The notes beneath the pieces were generated by a model, which was not told the origin of the DNA, ran no database searches, and saw only the letters and a list, made by a program, of their open reading frames with translations. Positions 1 to 5,172 of a stretch of DNA of 10,127 nucleotides are shown here, piece by piece; position 1 is the first letter of the stretch; each line of letters starts with the position of its first letter. The translations under genes and the position numbers were made by a program. The DNA comes from RUG11237 sp964450185 (GTDB lineage: Bacteria; Bacillota; Clostridia; Lachnospirales; Lachnospiraceae). The stretch lies in assembly GCA_964450185.1 (NCBI GenBank), contig CAYVCL010000090.1:1-10127 (forward strand), in the 5' to 3' direction.

Positions 1-307
1 GTGCTGTCATTGTAAGCAAATGTTTAATTGTAACTTTAAATATAGTTTGCTCTCCCCTTTTAGGAGTGTAAGTTTCCTTGTAATAGTCCATTACAAAGTC
101 GTCTACACTTTTTATCAAACCTTGGTCAATAGCAATACCTACCAGCAAAGATGTTACAGATTTTGTTACACTCATAACATTCATTGTATCGTCTTTTTTA
201 AAACCATCTTTATATTCTTCAATTTCAAGTATGTTATCTTTATAGGCTACAATCTGTTTTATATTAATATCGTTTTTACTTGAATAAGTATTTAAAACTT
301 TCTTCAT
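1..307 (-). CDS. Beta-lactamase-family serine hydrolase, N-terminal part (runs off the left edge)
   Basis: About 102 codons are visible, starting at the ATG at 305-307 with a perfect AGGAGG eight bases upstream (316-321). The protein begins MKKVLNTYSSKND and has no signal peptide, so the visible part looks cytoplasmic. Residues 46-49 read S-V-T-K in the context MNVMSVTKSVTSLLVGIAID. This matches the S-x-x-K active-site motif and following helix of class C beta-lactamase/esterase-like (COG1680) enzymes; Ser46 would be the nucleophile and Lys49 the general base. The next segment, DQGLIKSVDDFVMDYY, also fits this family. The Y-x-N and later motifs lie outside the window, so substrate and completeness cannot be judged. 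Such proteins are often esterases or peptidases rather than antibiotic-resistance enzymes. It lies downstream of the kinase-regulator-hydrolase operon on the same strand, but a terminator and a 358-base gap suggest its own transcript. Confidence 0.88.
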   Translation of the reverse strand, partial: MKKVLNTYSSKNDINIKQIVAYKDNILEIEEYKDGFKKDDTMNVMSVTKSVTSLLVGIAIDQGLIKSVDDFVMDYYKETYTPKRGEQTIFKVTIKHLLTMTA

Positions 308-354
308 CAAAACTTCCTCCTGTAAAGTGGTAAAAATTATATTATTTGGACGTC

Positions 355-391
355 CTATAATAAGCCTAAGTGAATTAAAAATTAATTTCAA
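355..391 (-). promoter_or_regulatory. Weak candidate promoter for the serine hydrolase gene
   Basis: On the minus strand a TATTAT box (357-362) lies about 50 bases upstream of the start codon, with an AT-rich TTAATT (380-385) 17 bases before it as a poor -35. An 8-base palindrome GGACGTCC (348-355) sits immediately downstream of the -10, where a repressor could bind. The region is AT-rich, so chance matches are likely. Confidence 0.28.
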
Positions 392-600
392 TAGTTTTTT
401 CACAAAAATATATCTAAGTACAAGTGTGGAAGTCCACCCTTTCCGTCAGTACTTCCTCCCTCGTCCAAATGACATACCGCCTCACAAATCCAATTACTTG
501 CTTTGGTGCAATATAAATGCGGTTTTGTCCGCTTCGTTCCGTATCTATGTCGGGATTACTGATATAATTCTTACTTATGGCAATATTTCGAGGTTTTTGG

Positions 601-635
601 TAAAGAAAAAGATACTACACATTAAGCATAGTATC
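601..635 (-). terminator. Rho-independent terminator of the kinase-regulator-hydrolase operon
   Basis: Read on the minus strand, GATACTA and TAGTATC form a perfect 7-bp stem around an 11-base loop, followed directly by TTTTTCTTT. It lies about 30 bases after the stop codon of the alpha/beta hydrolase. The stem is AT-rich, so termination may be only partial. Confidence 0.65.
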
Positions 636-665
636 ATCTCCATAGCACTACATACCTTAATATTA

Positions 666-1625
666 TTATCCATAAATTTGAGCAATCAATTCTTCATATA
701 CCATATCCATTACTTCCTTGTTTGGATAATGTCCCGACTTATTTACAACTTTACATTTTAGATATGTACTTCCCTCTGCGACAGCCTGCACTGTTTTGGT
801 GGATGCAACTATATCCGTATCTCCTTGTATTATTGTGTACGGAATTTTTACATTTTTTAATGTTGATGATAAGTCTAATTTTAATATCTCTTTCCATAAA
901 GAAACATTTTTCAAATAACCATTTACCATAATGGCTTTAAAATCCTTAAATTTATAATCCGGGCTTGTTAATAGCCCCCATATGACAGCCCCCATCGGTG
1001 TCGCTTCTCCATTCTTATTTTCATAACCACTTGTATATTTTCTTATACTCGAAGAAACTAACTGTAATTCTTTTGGTGTAATTTTGTCTATATTTACATT
1101 TTTAATTGTGTTTAACTTCTTCTCTGGCAATTTTGATTTATGCAGTTCTTCATATACTTCTTCATTAAAAAATACTTCTTTTACAATTTGCCCACAAGCC
1201 ACAACACCTTTTACTGTGTCTGTTACTTTTTCTAAAACTTTTGCACTTAAAACAGACCCCCACGATGTTGAAAAAATATAAATAGAATTTTCAGGAAACA
1301 TTTTCTTTATTTCACAAATTAAATCTTTTGTCATATTAACAAACGTTCCTATTGTGAACTGTTCATCAATGACATAATTATTAATTCCACAACCCAACTG
1401 ATCCCAATATACCATAATAAATTTGTCTGTAAATTGTGGGAACAATCCTCGACAGCCTACCGAAAAAGGTATTGGTGTGCCTGGACCACCGTGTAAAAAA
1501 ATTACTATCGGTAATTCTTTCTTTTTACCTTCCACCAAAATCTTTTGATTATATCCGCCAAGATTTAATATATATATTTCAGATATTTCATTATTAGCAA
1601 TAATTTCTTTTCGTTTCTTATTCAT
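666..1625 (-). CDS. Alpha/beta-fold hydrolase, proline iminopeptidase-like
   Basis: A 319-residue protein without a signal peptide, so probably cytoplasmic. It has the family layout: the oxyanion-loop motif HGGPGTP (45-51), the strand/turn YWDQLGCG (73-80, equivalent to the usual DQRGxGxS), the nucleophile elbow STSWGS with Ser121, an acid in GDTD (probably Asp271) and the catalytic His299 in SGHYPN. HGGPG plus the DQxGxG-like motif points to the peptidase S33/proline iminopeptidase-like branch, but the substrate cannot be read from sequence. The first position of the elbow is Ser119 rather than the usual Gly of G-x-S-x-G. The ATG is preceded by AGGTGAGG at a workable distance. The gene starts 33 bases after the response regulator stop, so it is very likely the last gene of that operon and may supply an output or self-protection activity of the two-component system. 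Confidence 0.9.
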   Translation of the reverse strand: MNKKRKEIIANNEISEIYILNLGGYNQKILVEGKKKELPIVIFLHGGPGTPIPFSVGCRGLFPQFTDKFIMVYWDQLGCGINNYVIDEQFTIGTFVNMTKDLICEIKKMFPENSIYIFSTSWGSVLSAKVLEKVTDTVKGVVACGQIVKEVFFNEEVYEELHKSKLPEKKLNTIKNVNIDKITPKELQLVSSSIRKYTSGYENKNGEATPMGAVIWGLLTSPDYKFKDFKAIMVNGYLKNVSLWKEILKLDLSSTLKNVKIPYTIIQGDTDIVASTKTVQAVAEGSTYLKCKVVNKSGHYPNKEVMDMVYEELIAQIYG

Positions 1626-1658
1626 TGTCTATGCCTCACCTAAACAATAATTCTTTCT

Positions 1659-2348
1659 TTACACCTTAAACCGATATCCTACGCCCCAGATAGTTTCAAT
1701 ATACTGAGGCTTTGCTGTGTTCACTTCTATCTTTTCACGGATTTTCTTAATGTGTACTGTTACAGTTGCAATATCACCCACACTTTCCATATCCCATATT
1801 TTCTGGAATAATTCTTCCTTAGTAAAAACATGGTTTGGATTCTGGGCAAGGAATGTTAACAAATCAAACTCTTTTGTGGTAAAGGTTTTTTCTTCGTCAT
1901 TAATATATACACGTCTTGCAGTTTTATCGATTTTTAAGCCACGAATTTCAATCATTTCATTTTCCTGAACGCTGCTTCCAATCAGACGTTCGTAACGGGC
2001 AAGATGGGCTTTCACTCGTGCCACCAGTTCGCTTGGACTGAAAGGTTTTGTCATATAATCATCTGCTCCCAGACCTAAACCACGAATTTTATCAATATCA
2101 TCTTTTTTCGCTGACACCATAATAATTGGTGTATTTTTTTCTTCTCTGACTTTTTTACAGATTTCAAAGCCGTCCACGCCCGGCAGCATTAAGTCAAGAA
2201 TCAATAAATCAAATTCCTCCTTTAATGCTCTCTGTAAACCAACGTCACCTGCATTTTCTATTTCTACTTCAAATCCGCTTAATTCTAAGTAATCTCTCTC
2301 TAAATCAGCAATGCTTTCTTCATCTTCTACAATTAAAATTTTACTCAT
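1659..2348 (-). CDS. OmpR/PhoB-class two-component response regulator
   Basis: A 229-residue transcription factor. The receiver domain (about 1-118) shows the acidic pair E8-D9, the phosphoacceptor Asp52 (LLILDLMLPGVDG), the switch Ser79 (IIMVSAKKD) and the conserved Lys101 (DDYMTKPF). The C-terminal winged-helix DNA-binding domain (about 130-229) has FTTKEFDLLTFLAQNPNHVF, the recognition-helix region TVTVHIKKIREKI and the terminal wing WGVGYRFKV. All functional residues are intact. Its ATG overlaps the end of the kinase gene by 8 bases (ATGAGTAA), and AGGAGG lies 9 bases upstream inside the kinase gene, so translation is probably coupled. The partner is almost certainly the adjacent kinase. 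Targets are not known; its own promoter, the hydrolase and the divergent ABC operon are the obvious candidates. Confidence 0.96.
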   Translation of the reverse strand: MSKILIVEDEESIADLERDYLELSGFEVEIENAGDVGLQRALKEEFDLLILDLMLPGVDGFEICKKVREEKNTPIIMVSAKKDDIDKIRGLGLGADDYMTKPFSPSELVARVKAHLARYERLIGSSVQENEMIEIRGLKIDKTARRVYINDEEKTFTTKEFDLLTFLAQNPNHVFTKEELFQKIWDMESVGDIATVTVHIKKIREKIEVNTAKPQYIETIWGVGYRFKV

Positions 2349-3840
2349 TAATTGGTCCCTCCTGATATTTTCTCAATACAAAATACATAACTGTTCCTGT
2401 GCTTTCTTTACTGTTTGCCCAAATCTGACCGCCATGGTCTTCAATAATTTTCTTTACAATAGATAAGCCAATTCCACTGCCGCCCTGTTTCGAATTTCGG
2501 GAAGCATCTGTCCGGTAAAATCTGTCAAAAATATATGGCAGTTCTTTTACGCCGATACCTTTTCCATTATCTTCAATTTCTACCTGAATAAAATCTCCCA
2601 CATCCTTGATGCGGATATTTATGATTCCACGCTCCTTATCCATATATTTTATGGAATTGCTCACAATATTATTGATAACACGCTTAATTTGCTCTGCATC
2701 CGCAATCACTTTTACATCGCTGTCCACATAATTAAAATATTGAAGCTTAATGTTCTTAGATTCCAGTTCCAGAGAAACTTCTTCTATACAATCACTAAAA
2801 TAGCTTGCCACATTGATGCGGTGGAATGTATATGGAATTCTGTTGGTATCAATTTTGGAATAAAAGGTCAATTCATTAATCAACCTGTCCATATCATTGG
2901 TTTTGTTGTAAATGGTACGGATATACTTGTCCATTTTCTCTGGTGTATCTGCCACACCATCCATAATTCCTTCCACATAGCCTTTGATGGCAGTAATCGG
3001 AGTTTTTAAATCATGGGAAATATTACTGATTAACTCTTTGCTCTCTTTGTCATACTCCAGCTTTTCTTCTGCGGAAAGCTTCAAGCGCTTTCTCATATCT
3101 TCAAAATCTGCACAAAGCTCTCCAATGGTGTCATCTCTGTCCACTTCCAACGTAAAATCCAGATTTCCATCTTTAATATTCTGGGTCGCTTCTCTCAATT
3201 TTTTCAAAGGATTGCTGACGCTGCGATAAATCCACAAACTCAGCATACCACTGGTAAAAATCAGAATTGCAACCACTGCTATAATAACGTCTACAATAAA
3301 CGATTTAAATATGGATACTAAAATCTCTGACCTTGTTATGATAAAGGCACTTCCTTGAACTCCTTCAGAGTCTGTAAAATCTATCTGCTTTACCAGCGCC
3401 TTAACCTGTCCGCCCACATAAAATCCGCCGTCAAACTCACTGTTACTTTCCACCGATTCATATTCCGGCAAATATTCATACCACTCGCCAGCTTCCACAT
3501 CGCTTCCAATGTACACAAATTCATCGCCTTTACGTACCACTAAGGAAGAGGAGTCTTCTTCCAACCTTTTATCTATCTGGGCAAGAAACGCAGCATCATT
3601 AAATTTATCCGGATCTTCCTGTGCTGTCTGTTCCAGTTCTTTGTGAATTTTTTTTGTCAGCTCACTTAACAGCTCCATGGAATTTTCCATATGCTGATAG
3701 TCCAGCTTCTCAATACCATAAGAATTCTGTATAAAATTAAGCCGGCACAACCCAGCCACACAAATAGTCACTGTAAACAACAGTATTGGAAGTAATATCA
3801 TGGTGAAAAAAGTCACCAATAACACCTTTTTTAACTTCAT
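2341..3840 (-). CDS. Membrane sensor histidine kinase (HAMP-HisKA-HATPase_c)
   Basis: 499 residues from the chosen ATG. TM1 lies at about 5-30. An extracytoplasmic sensor region of about 150 residues follows (acidic, not recognised), then TM2 at about 181-205 and a HAMP linker at about 205-255 (NPLKKLREATQNIKDGNLDF). The dimerisation/phosphotransfer helix contains SNISHDLKTPITAIKGY with the phosphorylated His276. The ATPase domain has the N box INNIVSNSIKY (389-399), DNGKG (424-428), FDRFYR (438-443) and GGSGIGLS (453-460). It is therefore a complete class I kinase. An in-frame GTG nine bases upstream (3847-3849) would add three residues, but AGGAGA at 3850-3855 touches that GTG and is ideally spaced (9 bases) from the ATG at 3838-3840, so the ATG is preferred. 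It is the first gene of the operon and precedes its regulator, the reverse of the common order. Confidence 0.95.
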   Translation of the reverse strand: MKLKKVLLVTFFTMILLPILLFTVTICVAGLCRLNFIQNSYGIEKLDYQHMENSMELLSELTKKIHKELEQTAQEDPDKFNDAAFLAQIDKRLEEDSSSLVVRKGDEFVYIGSDVEAGEWYEYLPEYESVESNSEFDGGFYVGGQVKALVKQIDFTDSEGVQGSAFIITRSEILVSIFKSFIVDVIIAVVAILIFTSGMLSLWIYRSVSNPLKKLREATQNIKDGNLDFTLEVDRDDTIGELCADFEDMRKRLKLSAEEKLEYDKESKELISNISHDLKTPITAIKGYVEGIMDGVADTPEKMDKYIRTIYNKTNDMDRLINELTFYSKIDTNRIPYTFHRINVASYFSDCIEEVSLELESKNIKLQYFNYVDSDVKVIADAEQIKRVINNIVSNSIKYMDKERGIINIRIKDVGDFIQVEIEDNGKGIGVKELPYIFDRFYRTDASRNSKQGGSGIGLSIVKKIIEDHGGQIWANSKESTGTVMYFVLRKYQEGPINE

Positions 3841-3864
3841 ATCCTGCACTCTCCTAAGATTCGT

Positions 3865-3880
3865 TCCTCTAAGTATAACA
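3865..3880 (-). promoter_or_regulatory. Extended -10 promoter of the kinase operon
   Basis: On the minus strand TGTTATACT (3872-3880) matches the extended -10 form TG-n-TATAAT with one mismatch. No good -35 is seen 17 bases upstream, which fits extended -10 promoters. Transcription would start near 3865, giving a leader of about 25 bases that holds AGGAGA and then the ATG at 3840. Confidence 0.55.
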
Positions 3881-3940
3881 TATCTGGGAAAATCTTGTTA
3901 CTAAACATCGGTAAACAATTATAAAGTTTTTATAAAACGG

Positions 3941-3961
3941 AAGGGAGGGGGATTGGTGGGG
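3941..3961 (+). other. G-rich tract bordering the large hairpin
   Basis: This short stretch consists almost only of purines with runs of three to five G (GGGAGGGGG, then GGTGGGGG). It continues into four GGT units at 3973-3983 inside the left arm. Such clustering is out of place in an AT-rich intergenic region and could form a G-quadruplex on this strand. Confidence 0.5.
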
Positions 3962-4058
3962 GATATTGTAGTTGGTGGTGGTGGCGGGGAACGGTTCCGA
4001 TGGATTAGATGTTCTAAGTATCCCTTAGGGGGGGGGAATTGGCGAACAGTACGCAACC

Positions 4059-4092
4059 GGAACGCATTCGCCATCCGTGGCTCAGGCGTTCC
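4059..4092. repeat. Inner hairpin 1 of the large repeat
   Basis: GGAACGC (4059-4065) pairs perfectly with GCGTTCC (4086-4092), and inside it GCCA (4070-4073) pairs with TGGC (4078-4081) around a TCCG tetraloop. The unpaired ATTC and TCAG (with one extra G next to the stem) form an internal loop. The two-storey arrangement looks like an RNA stem-loop rather than a chance palindrome. Confidence 0.7.
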
Positions 4093-4093
4093 T

Positions 4094-4116
4094 TTCCCGG
4101 ACGTCCTGTCCGGGAA
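4094..4116. repeat. Inner hairpin 2 of the large repeat
   Basis: TTCCCGGAC (4094-4102) and GTCCGGGAA (4108-4116) form a perfect 9-bp stem with a five-base GTCCT loop. It begins two bases after hairpin 1 ends. There is no T-run after it on either strand, so it is not a simple terminator. Confidence 0.75.
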
Positions 4117-4193
4117 TTGCTGCATAACGCAAGGGATACTAAGAACTTCTAAATCCATCTCCACAGTTCCCCGCCACCACCAACTACAATATC

Positions 4194-4398
4194 GCAAACA
4201 CAGTCCCAACTCTGCTACCCTTTTTATAAATTCCTTTTTTGCACTCTTACGGCTACGTGAACTAGTCGGAACCCCCGGACGCGCCTCCCCCATAGCAAAC
4301 CAGCCAGCCCCTCCGTCCCCTTGCAACACCGCCCCCCCACCTTCAAAAAAAATTAAGAAAATTCCCATACATTTCTATAGCCCTTCCTAAGGTTGGTA
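4194..4398. other. Non-coding flank between the large hairpin and the ABC-operon promoter
   Basis: No gene is supported here. From about 4255 to 4345 the plus strand is strongly C-rich, with runs of four to seven C (for example GCCCCCCCAC near 4331-4340), mirrored by the G-rich tract on the other side of the hairpin. From 4345 it becomes A-rich. The long open frames that cross this stretch on both strands have proline/arginine/tryptophan-rich compositions unlike the neighbouring proteins. Confidence 0.5.
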
Positions 4399-4417
4399 TG
4401 ATATACTGTCATAGTAT
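4399..4417 (+). promoter_or_regulatory. Extended -10 promoter of the ABC exporter operon, with an overlapping dyad
   Basis: TGATATACT (4399-4407) is an extended -10 element of the same TG-n-TATACT form as the promoter of the divergent kinase operon. No clear -35 is present. The dyad ATACT-N5-AGTAT (4403-4407 and 4413-4417) overlaps the -10 and the expected start site, a position suited to an operator. The ribosome binding site AAAGGAGG (4423-4430) lies seven bases before the first ATG. Confidence 0.55.
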
Positions 4418-4437
4418 GGATTAAAGGAGGAGTTTAA

Positions 4438-5172
4438 ATGAGCGAAGCAAAGTCTGAACCTGTGATTCAGGTTAAAGATTTGTATAAATTTTACTCAATC
4501 GGAAACAACAAGGTCAAAGCGTTGAATGGTGTGGATTTTACCATTAATAAAGGGGAATTCTGCTCTATTGTGGGAACGTCGGGTTCTGGTAAGTCTACCC
4601 TTTTAAATATGCTGGCAGGGCTTGAGAAACCGTCTAAGGGACAAATTGTTATTGGCGGTGAACATATTGAGAAAATGAATGAAAACCAACTGGTAAAGTT
4701 TCGTCGGGAACATGTGGGATTTATTTTTCAGTCTTTTAACTTATTACCCACTATGAATGCTGTAGAAAATGTGGCATTACCTCTTACTTTTCGAGGTGTT
4801 CCAAAAAAGATACGTCTTGCAAAGGCTGCTAAGATGTTAAAACTGGTGGGATTAGGTAAGCAGAAGCTTCACAAACCTACGCAGATGTCCGGTGGACAGC
4901 AGCAGCGTGTGGGCGTTGCCAGAGCACTGGTGGTAAAACCGGAAATTATTTTTGCCGATGAACCTACCGGTAATCTGGACTCCAATACTTCTGCTGAAGT
5001 TATGGAATTAATGAAAAAAATCGTCCGGGAACAAAACTTAACATTAATTATGGTTACCCACGATAATCATTTAGCCAGCTTTGCGGATAGAATTTTTCAT
5101 ATCCGAGATGGCAAAATTTTAAAAATCGAAGATAACACAAATAGGGAGGTTACTATCAATGAAGAAATTTAA
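4438..5172 (+). CDS. ABC transporter ATP-binding subunit, MacB/LolD type
   Basis: A 244-residue nucleotide-binding subunit with all motifs intact: Walker A GTSGSGKST (46-54), Q-loop Gln98 in FIFQSFNLLP, signature SGGQQQR (151-157), Walker B IIFADEP with Glu175, D-loop NLDS and H-loop His208 (VTHD). FQSFNLLPTMNAVENVALPL and ADEPTGNLDS are typical of the MacB/LolD/FtsE group, which pairs with FtsX-domain permeases. It would dimerise in the cytoplasm and power the permease encoded two genes downstream. Members of this group usually act as mechanotransmission or efflux machines, not importers. The start is fixed by AAAGGAGG seven bases upstream. The end overlaps the next gene by 14 bases, implying coupled translation. 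Confidence 0.96.
   Translation: MSEAKSEPVIQVKDLYKFYSIGNNKVKALNGVDFTINKGEFCSIVGTSGSGKSTLLNMLAGLEKPSKGQIVIGGEHIEKMNENQLVKFRREHVGFIFQSFNLLPTMNAVENVALPLTFRGVPKKIRLAKAAKMLKLVGLGKQKLHKPTQMSGGQQQRVGVARALVVKPEIIFADEPTGNLDSNTSAEVMELMKKIVREQNLTLIMVTHDNHLASFADRIFHIRDGKILKIEDNTNREVTINEEI

Larger units (their letters stand above)
308..665. other. 358-base intergenic region with a locally GC-richer, hairpin-containing stretch
   Basis: Apart from the terminator at 601-635 and a weak promoter near 355-391, I see no confident gene here. The stretch 415-560 is clearly richer in G+C than its surroundings. It holds several short dyads: AAGTAC/GTACTT (416-421 with 449-454) enclosing GTGGA/TCCAC (426-430 with 433-437), and GCGG/CCGC (519-522 with 529-532). 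On the minus strand a frame of about 60 codons ending near 412 is open (it includes the string SNPDIDTERSGQNRIYIAPK), but it has no start codon or ribosome binding site. It could be a degraded gene fragment, the remains of an inserted element, or an untranslated structured region. Confidence 0.5.
3962..4193. repeat. 232-base imperfect inverted repeat (giant hairpin), possible MITE-like element or structured RNA
   Basis: The left arm, 3962-4026 (GATATTGTAGTTGGTGGTGG at its outer end, AGTATCCCTT at its inner end), is matched by the reverse complement of 4131-4193. By hand alignment the arms differ by six substitutions, one 3-base indel (an extra GGT unit on the left) and one 1-base indel, over about 66 columns. 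The 104-base loop (4027-4130) holds a G9 run and two further hairpins, listed separately. The whole could fold as one long stem capped by a multi-branched junction. Sequence composition differs sharply from the neighbouring genes. No transposase is nearby. I do not recognise it as a named RNA family. Candidate explanations are a non-autonomous mobile element, a regulatory RNA, or a double-stranded structure affecting transcription between the two divergent operons. Confidence 0.85.
3927..4230. repeat. Region bounded by a 10-base direct repeat, TTTTTATAAA
   Basis: TTTTTATAAA occurs at 3927-3936 and again in the same orientation at 4221-4230, on either side of the large inverted repeat. This could be a target-site duplication left by insertion of the hairpin element. 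The repeat is AT-rich and nearly palindromic (TTTATAAA), and it does not abut the arms (25 bases on one side, 27 on the other), so chance is a real alternative. Confidence 0.3.

Noticed and set aside
1..307. Antibiotic-resistance beta-lactamase
   Set aside because: Only the S-x-x-K region is visible and there is no signal peptide; the broad serine hydrolase family is as far as the evidence goes.
327..761. Plus-strand open frame of 144 codons
   Set aside because: It begins just inside the leader of the serine hydrolase, crosses the terminator and runs antisense into the alpha/beta hydrolase; no ribosome binding site and no recognisable protein.
3838..3849. GTG at 3847-3849 as the histidine kinase start
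   Set aside because: The ribosome binding site AGGAGA directly abuts this codon and is correctly spaced only for the ATG three codons later.
3962..4193. 6S RNA, tmRNA, integron attC site or rho-independent terminator as the identity of the large hairpin
   Set aside because: 6S RNA has a central bubble and less complementary arms; no tRNA-like ends or tag frame are seen; it is far longer than attC sites and has no integrase nearby; no T-run follows the stem on either strand.
3919..4390. Two overlapping opposite-strand open frames of about 145-150 codons as real genes
   Set aside because: They lie over the giant inverted repeat and its G/C-rich flanks, have low-complexity Pro/Arg/Trp-rich products, lack ribosome binding sites and mirror one another.
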